From: an uncultured Cytophaga sp.
GTDB lineage: Bacteria; Bacteroidota; Bacteroidia; Cytophagales; Cytophagaceae
Reading direction: 5' to 3'
Length of the DNA: 33,120 nucleotides
Assembly (NCBI RefSeq): GCF_937863595.1
Contig: NZ_CALMGQ010000009.1
Span: forward strand, 1 to 33,120
The notes below the pieces were generated by a model that made no database searches, was not told the DNA's origin, and saw only the letters and a program-made list of their open reading frames with translations. Shown piece after piece: positions 26,382-33,120 of this stretch (the first letter of the stretch is position 1; every line of letters starts with the position of its first letter). Position numbers and translations under genes: made by a program.

Positions 26382-27903
26382 AGTAAGCATAAGGCCTCAA
26401 GTAACTATGCTATCTGTTCTCAAATATTTGGAATATGAAACATGGTTTGCTTTAGCTGAATTTATTGATAATGCAATTGCAAGCTATCTTAAAAACAAAA
26501 TTGCTTTGAAAGATGTTGAAGGTGATAATTATAAGCTTGAAGTTAGAATTGAAATTAATGAATCTGATAACAAAATAACAATTAGAGATAATGCAGCTGG
26601 TATAGGTCAATCCGATTATTCTAGAGCTTTTAGAGCCGCTGAAATACCTCCAGACAATACCGGTCTTTCTGAATTTGGAATGGGGATGAAATCAGCCGCT
26701 TGTTGGTTTGCGGATAGTTGGTGTGTTACATCTACTTCATTAAATGAAGACACAGAGAAGAAAGTGTGTTTTGATATGAAAAAAATTTTTGAAAATAAAA
26801 TTGAAGAACTCGATGTAGAAGTAAATAGCTGCAATAAAAAAAATCATTATACAATTGTTGAATTATTTGATGTTAATAGAATGCCAAGAAGAAGAGGCAT
26901 TGGAAAAGTAAAAGATCATTTAAAAAGTATTTATCGAGAATTTATTCGGAACGAAGTTTTAATTTTGAAAGTTGATAATGAAATATTATCCTTTGAAGAC
27001 CCTAAAATTTTATTGGCACCAAGATACGATGCCCAAACAGAAGAAGCGATATCATGGAGGAAAGAAATTAAATTTGAAATATCAGAAGGTTTAAGCGTTT
27101 CGGGTTTTGTTGCAATAAGAGAAAAGGGTTCTACATCTGAAGCAGGATTTGCTTTATTCCGAAGAGGTAGAGTAATTGAGGGTAGTTATGATAATGGATT
27201 TAGGCCAGATTTTATTTTTGGTGCCCCCAATAGTTACCGTTATCAACGAGTTTTTGGAGAACTTCATTTGGAAGGGTTTGATGTAAACTTTACAAAAAAA
27301 GGTATTCATTGGGATGAAAATCTTGAGTTGTTTTTAAGAATCTTAAAGGATGATATTAGTAGTAAAGAATTTCCACTTTTACAGCAAGCAGAACAGTATA
27401 GAGCTAGGGCTTCTGAAAAAGAATATAAAGGTGCTAAAAAAGCATTGGATGAAACAGTTGATGATTTTGCTAAAAGAGCCCCTCAAGTTGTAGCAGATAT
27501 TGTTAACGCTCCCCAAATAGTTTCAGAACCAGAAAAACAAGAATTAATAAAGACTGAAAAAACGCTTCATAGAGAGTTTGATATTCGTTTTAATAAGGTT
27601 AATTGGCGAGTATCAATTGAACTTTCATATGATACGTCCTTAAAGGAATTCATTGAAGTAGGCGATAGTTTCATCAAAGATAAATCAAAAGAAGATTCTG
27701 AAAGACAAATTGGTATTCGTCTTTCGCTTACGCATCCTTTTATGGTCGAATTTGCTGGGACTGATACAAATAAAATCGAACCAATTCTCCGTATTGCAGC
27801 AGCATTTGGTTTATCTGAAGTGATTGCAAAAGGAAGTGGTGTGAAAACCCAAGGGGAAGTAAGACGTAATTTCAATGAATTGATTTCAAACTTATCACGA
27901 TAA
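26365..27903 (+). CDS. MutL/MORC-like GHKL ATPase
   Basis: A 512-aa ATPase from the ATG at 26365, overlapping the methyltransferase by 17 nt (a TTG at 26329 opens the frame but would overlap more). The Bergerat fold is clear: N box LAEFIDNAIASY with Glu32 and Asn36, G1 box DNAAGIG (75-81), and lid/G2 box SEFGMGMKSA (102-111) with Lys109. A second domain of ribosomal S5-like fold (about 150-330) follows, with FRRGRVIEG and FTKKGIHWDE as possible sites touching ATP. The C-terminal 130 residues are charged and helical. The FGMGMKSA form is closer to MORC than to mismatch-repair MutL. MORC-like proteins of this type in prokaryotic restriction neighbourhoods were described by Iyer and co-workers; an ATP-gated clamp or DNA-sensing role is inferred. 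Confidence 0.85.
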   Translation: MEKQDKVSIRPQVTMLSVLKYLEYETWFALAEFIDNAIASYLKNKIALKDVEGDNYKLEVRIEINESDNKITIRDNAAGIGQSDYSRAFRAAEIPPDNTGLSEFGMGMKSAACWFADSWCVTSTSLNEDTEKKVCFDMKKIFENKIEELDVEVNSCNKKNHYTIVELFDVNRMPRRRGIGKVKDHLKSIYREFIRNEVLILKVDNEILSFEDPKILLAPRYDAQTEEAISWRKEIKFEISEGLSVSGFVAIREKGSTSEAGFALFRRGRVIEGSYDNGFRPDFIFGAPNSYRYQRVFGELHLEGFDVNFTKKGIHWDENLELFLRILKDDISSKEFPLLQQAEQYRARASEKEYKGAKKALDETVDDFAKRAPQVVADIVNAPQIVSEPEKQELIKTEKTLHREFDIRFNKVNWRVSIELSYDTSLKEFIEVGDSFIKDKSKEDSERQIGIRLSLTHPFMVEFAGTDTNKIEPILRIAAAFGLSEVIAKGSGVKTQGEVRRNFNELISNLSR

Positions 27904-27912
27904 ATTATTAAG

Positions 27913-29109
27913 ATGAAAAATGAAATAGCCGGAAAAGGAAATAGAAAACCACAATTGGATATTCCTGTTGGTCTAATAAATCTTGATCCATTAAACCCAA
28001 GAATTGTCCCTTATACTGAAGGTAATAAGGATCTTACAGAGTTTGATTTAACATCAATTTTATACAAGCATTTCGATACTCAGGTTATTGCATTGTCTTT
28101 AGTTGCAAATGGATATTTTGATGAAGAGCCAGTAATACTGGTGCCTAATAAATTGCCGGAAGGATTCGAATTTTCAAAATATCCGAATGTTGATGACTTA
28201 ACAAATCAACTGAAACAATATGTAGAAAAAGGAGAAATTAAATTTACTGTAGTAGAAGGTAATCGAAGAGTTTCTACTATAAAAATATTGACAAATTCAG
28301 GCCTACGCGAAAAGATTTTCTCGGATAAAAATTATCCTGAAATACCAAGTAAAGAGATTTTAGAGGATATTTCAATTATTCCATGTATAATTTACGAGAA
28401 TAGAGAATCAGTGTCATCATATTTAGGAGTTAGGCATATTGCTGGACTTTTAAAATGGGAGGCATTTGCGAAGGCTTATTATATAGCAGATACAATTGAA
28501 AAGGAAAAACAAAAGGGTAGAAGTGAACTTGAAGCATTACAGCATGTTCAGCAAATTGTTGGTGATAGGTCAGATACTATAAGAAAACAATATATAACAT
28601 ACAAACTGTTTCTTGAAGCTAGAGATGATTTAGATTTTGACACAAAGCCTTTAATAGAAGATTTTTCTCTCATGACAGTTCTCTATAATTCTCCTGCAAT
28701 TAGAGAATACATGAAAGTTGAATCATATGCAAAAGTAAATTTAGATGAAAGAATTGTTCCCATAAAATCTCTACCAGAATTTACAAACATTTTGACTTGG
28801 ATTTTTGGTAATTCAAAGACTGGAGAAAAAGCAATTTTGACAGATTCTAGAAATATAACTAATCAGTTAAGTTACGTTGTAAATAATGAGACAGCACGAA
28901 ATTATTTGATTGAATTTAAGGATTTAGATGGAGCATTTGAAAGAACTAATGGTGAAAAGGAATTTCTTTCAAAAAATCTTATAAAAGCTACTCGAGCTAT
29001 TCAAACCTCACTCCAATTTGCATACAAATATAAGAAAGACGAAGAGTTATTAAAACAACTAAAATCATTAGAAGAGTTAATAGCAGTGCTTAAAGAAAAC
29101 TTACAATAG
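27913..29109 (+). CDS. ParB/Srx-like domain protein in defence operon
   Basis: A 398-aa protein. The N-terminal half has the order of motifs of a ParB/sulfiredoxin fold: LDPLNPR (24-30, like the L-x-x-NP-x-QPR box), SLVANGYFDEEPVIL (62-76, like I-x-x-x-G-x-x-x-P-x-x-V), and VVEGNRRVSTIKIL (113-126, like the GERR-containing CTP-binding box with Asn for Glu). It continues with IPCIIY (156-161). Residues 170-233 include two segments that could form helix-turn-helix units (YLGVRHIAGLLKW and ALQHVQQIVGDRSDTIRKQY). The rest is helical. ParB-fold proteins bind DNA, and some bind or hydrolyse nucleotides; here it may load or tether the complex on DNA (inference). 9 nt after the ATPase stop and 2 nt before the next start. 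Confidence 0.65.
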   Translation: MKNEIAGKGNRKPQLDIPVGLINLDPLNPRIVPYTEGNKDLTEFDLTSILYKHFDTQVIALSLVANGYFDEEPVILVPNKLPEGFEFSKYPNVDDLTNQLKQYVEKGEIKFTVVEGNRRVSTIKILTNSGLREKIFSDKNYPEIPSKEILEDISIIPCIIYENRESVSSYLGVRHIAGLLKWEAFAKAYYIADTIEKEKQKGRSELEALQHVQQIVGDRSDTIRKQYITYKLFLEARDDLDFDTKPLIEDFSLMTVLYNSPAIREYMKVESYAKVNLDERIVPIKSLPEFTNILTWIFGNSKTGEKAILTDSRNITNQLSYVVNNETARNYLIEFKDLDGAFERTNGEKEFLSKNLIKATRAIQTSLQFAYKYKKDEELLKQLKSLEELIAVLKENLQ

Positions 29110-29111
29110 TT

Positions 29112-29903
29112 ATGAGTGAGTATGTTGATTTTAAAAGAGGATTTGAGATTGAATGGCTTGAGTTAAATCTGTTAAATACAAATAGACCAATGTCTAAATC
29201 TCTAATAATTAGTTTAGCTCCAGATATTGATGAAACTGAAATAGATAGTTTGTTTAAAGAAATGCGATTCAGGGCGAGTCAATTAACTAAACCTTATTTT
29301 AGTATTGAATCAAATATCATTTCACCTTTAGCTGCCAAAGAAGAAATCCCTGAATATTATCTTTGTATTTATTATTCATTCTACGGTGCTGCGAATAGTC
29401 CTGTTGGTACTAAGCTTTTTGAAAATATATCTGCTCAGGCTTTGAAAAATTTTATAGGAGGTGAGGTTTACGCCTTAGGTTTTCCTGCTGGCAAAGGTTT
29501 GAACATTTACTTAGATGAAATCTCAAAATTGTGTTTTGAAACTAGAGGTCGAAGATCTGATGGAACATATAAAGACGATGGAGTAGATGTTATAGGATAT
29601 AAGTTGTTTGGCGATAACAGGTCATCTAATATATATGTACTATTACAATGCGCTGCAGGAATTCATTGGAGACAAAAAAAGAAAATTGAAACTGGTAGAT
29701 GGAGGCAATATATTTATTGGTATGATGAAAATATCATATCATCTATTTCAACCGTAGACTATGTTTCTAAAGATGATTGGGAAAAACAAGCATCTTCGTT
29801 CGGCCTTTTATTTGATAGAACTAGAATTTATAATTCGTTATATTCTAAGCCAGTTCTTACTGAACTAAGAGATTCTGTTTTACATTGGGTTGGATCAATT
29901 TAA
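29112..29903 (+). CDS. Possible PD-(D/E)XK-fold protein with altered active site
   Basis: A 263-aa protein without a family name I can give. Residues 103-180 look like a restriction-endonuclease fold: a helix with FENISAQALKNFIGG (Glu104), then DDGVDVIGYK (155-164, Asp159) and a strand LLQC (177-180) with Gln179. In Mrr-type nucleases the last part is Q-x-K or E-x-K; here it is Q-C-A, followed by GIHWRQKK (183-190), so the lysine is either lost or moved. This could be an inactive structural partner or a nuclease with a migrated lysine. The first 100 residues and the last 60 are mixed alpha/beta. It is placed tightly between the ParB-like gene and the Z1 gene. Function is inference. Confidence 0.5.
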   Translation: MSEYVDFKRGFEIEWLELNLLNTNRPMSKSLIISLAPDIDETEIDSLFKEMRFRASQLTKPYFSIESNIISPLAAKEEIPEYYLCIYYSFYGAANSPVGTKLFENISAQALKNFIGGEVYALGFPAGKGLNIYLDEISKLCFETRGRRSDGTYKDDGVDVIGYKLFGDNRSSNIYVLLQCAAGIHWRQKKKIETGRWRQYIYWYDENIISSISTVDYVSKDDWEKQASSFGLLFDRTRIYNSLYSKPVLTELRDSVLHWVGSI

Positions 29904-29914
29904 TAAATATTTTT

Positions 29915-32152
29915 ATGTCTGAACAAATAGAAATTCAAGAAGTAAATCAAAATGGTATTTGGAATCCTTTTGTAGGAGAAGAAACAAATGAACTGCTTCG
30001 AAGTAAGGGGTTTACCAATACCGATGGAACATTAAATGAAAATGGAGCTAGGATACTCGATGAAACATATAGAATCATGCAGGTTTGTGGTAATCCTAAT
30101 GATGCAACAAACAATGAAACAGGGATTGTTATAGGATATGTTCAAAGTGGCAAAACTCTTTCATTTACAACTCTTACAGCACTTGCTAGAGACAATAACT
30201 ATCAAATTGTAATTGTAATAGCAGGTATTTCCAGCAATTTAGTAAATCAATCTACTCAAAGATTAGCAAGTGATTTGAGATTAAATACTCGTTATGATCG
30301 GAAATGGACTTTATTACAAAATCCAACTAGAACAGAAGATTTTGAAACAATCGAAACTTCATTAGCTCAATGGGTAGACCCAACATTTCCAAATGAAAGA
30401 TGTAGGACTGTATTAATAACAGTAATGAAAAATACATCTCACTTAAATAATTTATTAAATATTTTACAAGGTCTTACTTTAGCAAATGTTCCAACTTTAA
30501 TCATTGATGATGAAGGTGATCAGGCTAGTTTAAATATTAGAGCTAGGTGGGCTGCTAGACAGAATATTGATATTGAAGATTTAACCGAGAATCAGGTATC
30601 AACAATATATAGAAGGATAAATGCTATTAAATCAATTTTTCCTCACAATACATTTTTGCAATATACAGCTACACCACAAGCAAATTTATTTATTAATATA
30701 ATGGATAGATTGTCTCCTAACTTTATAAAGTTGCTTACGCCTGGAAAAGAATATACAGGGGGAGTAGAGTTTTTTATAAATCACACGAATTTAGTGATTG
30801 AAATTCCTCAGATTGAAATTCCAACACATGATAATATTCTGTATGAAATACCAGATAGCTTATTAGATGCATTAAAGATTTTCTTTTTAGGTGTAGTTGC
30901 TGGAGAAATTCAAAATAACCATAGGAATAGGACTATGCTTGTTCATCCTTCAAGATTGCAGGGAGATCATAATGAATTTACTAATTGGATCCGTACTACT
31001 TGCTATAGTTGGCAAAGATTATTGTCAGGTAGCGATAATGAAGAGAAGAGAGAATTAATAGAAAGCTTTAAAAATTCATATAGCCAACTTCAACAAACAG
31101 TTGAAAATTTACCTGAATTTGAAATTTTAACAGGTATTAAGTTAATTCATGCTATTCGTTATACTCAAATAGTAGAAGTGAATTCACGAAACGGATCAAC
31201 ACCTCAAATTAGTTGGCAAGATTTTTATTCTTGGATTTTGGTTGGAGGTCAATCCATGGATAGAGGATTTACGGTAGAAGGTTTGACTGTAACTTATATG
31301 CCAAGAAATATTGGAACAGGAAATGTTGATACGATTCAACAAAGAGCAAGATTTTTTGGTTATAAAAAAAACTACTTAGGCTTCTGTCGTGTATTCCTTG
31401 ATCAAGTGACAATTGATTCTTATAACTATATTGTTGAACACGAAGAAGATGTTCGTAATAGGTTAATAGAATTTGATATTGATAACAGCCATCTTAATGA
31501 TTGGGAAAGAGTTGCTGTTTTAGATCAAATGTTGAATTTAACAAGAGCAAATATTTTATATGACGATGTTGAAAGAGATAGATTTGGGAATGATTGGTTT
31601 CGCATTAATGCTCCTCATGATACAGAAGAGTATATCAAAACAAACAGAAACTCTATTTTTGAATTTTTAGAAACACAAAGTGCCTTTTTCTCTGAGGATT
31701 CTGGCCATATAAATCGAACAGATGATCAAAAGCATTTACTTGCTAAACTTTCGTTGAAAGACTGTTTAGAACATTTATTGAATAAGTTGAAATATACTAG
31801 AGAAAGTGATTCTGCTACTTATTCTAGTTTAAGAGGAGTATTAAAAAGATATTTAGAGGGATATCCAAATGAAGAATGTTCTGTTTATTTAATGAGTGCA
31901 AATAGCTTGACTGATTGGAAAAGAAGGAAACGTAAGCTAGATAGAAATGACGAAATACAACAACTATTTCAAGGTCGAAATCCTCGAACTGGAGAAGTCA
32001 TATATCCAGGGGATTCAGAAATAAAAGATGAAAATGTAATAACTATTCAAATTCATTTACTTGATTTAAGAGACACTGATTTCGTAAGTGTTCCAACGGT
32101 TGCAATTTGGATACCTGAAAGAATGGGTAAAGATATAATTCGACAAGTATGA
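29915..32152 (+). CDS. Z1-domain ATPase/translocase
   Basis: A 745-aa protein from the ATG at 29915 (a TTG at 29885 opens the frame but overlaps the previous gene). It joins a superfamily-2-like P-loop core to a Z1 domain. Walker A is GYVQSGKT (74-81), Walker B is LIIDDEGDQA (195-204), and QYTATPQANLF (249-259) is the motif III-like segment seen in Z1 proteins. The Z1 part includes GGQSMDRGFTVEGLTVTYMPR (444-464) and the arginine-rich motif VI-like TIQQRARFFGY (473-483). The ATPase probably moves along or remodels DNA to support cleavage. Z1 proteins sit with MutL/MORC-like ATPases in restriction neighbourhoods, as here. The stop overlaps the next gene by 4 nt. Confidence 0.88.
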   Translation: MSEQIEIQEVNQNGIWNPFVGEETNELLRSKGFTNTDGTLNENGARILDETYRIMQVCGNPNDATNNETGIVIGYVQSGKTLSFTTLTALARDNNYQIVIVIAGISSNLVNQSTQRLASDLRLNTRYDRKWTLLQNPTRTEDFETIETSLAQWVDPTFPNERCRTVLITVMKNTSHLNNLLNILQGLTLANVPTLIIDDEGDQASLNIRARWAARQNIDIEDLTENQVSTIYRRINAIKSIFPHNTFLQYTATPQANLFINIMDRLSPNFIKLLTPGKEYTGGVEFFINHTNLVIEIPQIEIPTHDNILYEIPDSLLDALKIFFLGVVAGEIQNNHRNRTMLVHPSRLQGDHNEFTNWIRTTCYSWQRLLSGSDNEEKRELIESFKNSYSQLQQTVENLPEFEILTGIKLIHAIRYTQIVEVNSRNGSTPQISWQDFYSWILVGGQSMDRGFTVEGLTVTYMPRNIGTGNVDTIQQRARFFGYKKNYLGFCRVFLDQVTIDSYNYIVEHEEDVRNRLIEFDIDNSHLNDWERVAVLDQMLNLTRANILYDDVERDRFGNDWFRINAPHDTEEYIKTNRNSIFEFLETQSAFFSEDSGHINRTDDQKHLLAKLSLKDCLEHLLNKLKYTRESDSATYSSLRGVLKRYLEGYPNEECSVYLMSANSLTDWKRRKRKLDRNDEIQQLFQGRNPRTGEVIYPGDSEIKDENVITIQIHLLDLRDTDFVSVPTVAIWIPERMGKDIIRQV

Positions 32153-33111
32153 ATTTAATTGAGTTATATGATGAATTAATTATTCCAAGTACGACTGGAG
32201 ATGTTTTCACAGCAGTTCCTATTCCTGAGTTTCCTCAATTTAGAGTTGCGATTAATTCTGAAGAAAGTCCAATTATTTTGCTTTCAATTAATGATCCCAT
32301 TAAGGATGTTTCACTCAAGAATTTCAGATTAAAACATCTACAGCTTCAGCAAAATATTAATTGTAAAATTATCGAAGATGAAAAAGTTAGTTTTCAAATA
32401 TTTACTGTAATAACATTTACCAATAGTGATCGAAATTTGCAGGAATATTTTTTTAAAATTTCTGAAACATTAATAAAAACCATTGGTGGTAATCCAACAC
32501 AGCAACAACTAATTTCCTCATTAAATAAATTTGTTGAAGTGTTTCGAGCATTAACTGATGTTCCTAAAAAAACGGTACAAGGGCTTTGGGCAGAGTTATT
32601 CTTCATTGAAAATGGCACCGACTCTAGTACTTTATTGAATTATTGGCATCAAATACCTGAAGAAAAATTTGACTTTAATGCTGGAAAAGAAAAAGTTGAA
32701 GTTAAAAGCAATACTAATTTTGATCGGATTCATATATTTTCCTCTGAACAGTTAAATCCACCCCAAGAAACTCAAGTATTAATAGCTTCCATTTTTGTTC
32801 GGCAAAATACTAATGGGAAAAGCATTCAAGAATTGGTTAATAATATCACTAATAAACTAAAGAATGATTTTGAGCTTATAGATAAGTTAAATAGCATTGT
32901 TTGCAACACATTAGGTAATACAATTGAACAGTCAATTATGATGAAATTTGACTATGGAATTGCTAAGGATTCATTGTTATTTTATAAGCACCAGGATATA
33001 CCGAAGATTGAAGAATTAAATATTCCTAATCAAGTTTCAGAAGTTAAATACAAATCGGATTTGTCATGGGTCACATCCATTTTCTGGGGAGCAACTGGTT
33101 TAGGCGAATAA
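32149..33111 (+). CDS. PD-(D/E)XK nuclease, DUF4420-like
   Basis: A 320-aa protein with the marks of the DUF4420 PD-(D/E)XK family. GLWAELFF (145-152, Glu149), a WH pair (166-167), FDF (174-176, Asp175) and VEVKSN (183-188, Glu184 and Lys186) give an intact E...D...ExK catalytic set. HIFSSEQL follows, a strand and helix typical for the family. It should cut DNA, probably invading unmethylated DNA, with activity governed by the ATPases (inference). The start ATG overlaps the Z1 stop (ATGA), showing coupling. The gene is complete, and the window ends 9 nt after its stop, so what follows is unknown. Confidence 0.82.
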   Translation: MNLIELYDELIIPSTTGDVFTAVPIPEFPQFRVAINSEESPIILLSINDPIKDVSLKNFRLKHLQLQQNINCKIIEDEKVSFQIFTVITFTNSDRNLQEYFFKISETLIKTIGGNPTQQQLISSLNKFVEVFRALTDVPKKTVQGLWAELFFIENGTDSSTLLNYWHQIPEEKFDFNAGKEKVEVKSNTNFDRIHIFSSEQLNPPQETQVLIASIFVRQNTNGKSIQELVNNITNKLKNDFELIDKLNSIVCNTLGNTIEQSIMMKFDYGIAKDSLLFYKHQDIPKIEELNIPNQVSEVKYKSDLSWVTSIFWGATGLGE

Positions 33112-33120
33112 TTTAGACAA

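Noticed and set aside
25041..27903. Simple type II restriction-modification pair
   Set aside because: The gene after the methyltransferase is a GHKL ATPase, not a nuclease, and four more coupled genes follow.
25041..33111. BREX, DISARM or Dnd system
   Set aside because: There is no PglX/PglZ/BrxC, no DrmA/DrmB/DrmC-type set and no DndCDE. The methylase is C5-type, and the MORC-like and Z1 ATPases define a different class.

Overview
The window is AT-rich DNA from a member of the Bacteroidota, most likely a gliding Cytophagales-type bacterium (inference). Supporting signs are a secreted metalloprotease ending in a type IX secretion (T9SS) sorting domain, several putative promoters of the Bacteroidota type (TTTG about 19 bp before TAnnTTTG), weak Shine-Dalgarno sites, and a clade II-like nos gene order with nosL, nosD, nosF and nosY directly after nosZ.

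Region 1 (1-3903) is the end of a nitrous oxide reduction cluster. It holds the last 34 codons of nosZ with the CuA His/Met ligands, a strong hairpin, then nosL (fused to a membrane domain), nosD, nosF and nosY, packed end to end. Together they mature and supply copper and sulfur to periplasmic NosZ. Region 2 (3960-9794) has a cysteine-rich nitronate-monooxygenase-like protein, a 48-aa secreted basic peptide, an acyl-activating enzyme (minus strand), a DUF1573 exported protein and D-lactate dehydrogenase.

Region 3 (9877-17681) begins with an exported TPR-CHAT (caspase-like) protein whose stop is followed after 2 nt by a biotin operon bioF-bioD-bioA, then an unknown secreted protein. Region 4 (17714-24383) is mostly minus strand: enoyl-CoA hydratase, a ComEC channel protein without the nuclease-like C-terminal domain, a T9SS-exported M43 metalloprotease, and PhoH, divergent from a SAM hydroxide adenosyltransferase (DUF62).

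Region 5 (24384-24783) is a boundary: a perfect 33-bp inverted repeat around a 125-bp core, then tRNA-Leu(CAA) with a perfect promoter and terminator. Region 6 (25041-33111) is a six-gene plus-strand operon that I read as an anti-phage or restriction-type defence system: cytosine-5 DNA methyltransferase, MutL/MORC-like GHKL ATPase, ParB-like protein, a protein resembling a PD-(D/E)XK nuclease with a changed active site, a Z1-domain ATPase, and a DUF4420-like PD-(D/E)XK nuclease. Gene junctions are -17, +9, +2, +11 and -4 nt, so the genes are very probably co-expressed. The module resembles the MutL/MORC-Z1-REase neighbourhoods described by Iyer, Abhiman and Aravind and the Mza-type defence systems, but with its own methylase and a ParB-like component. 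It is the most interesting part of the window. Its right boundary lies outside the window, so further genes (for example AIPR) may follow.

Start codons were corrected for several genes where the longest reading frame began at TTG/GTG or overlapped the previous gene. All function calls rest on reading motifs by eye, with no database search.
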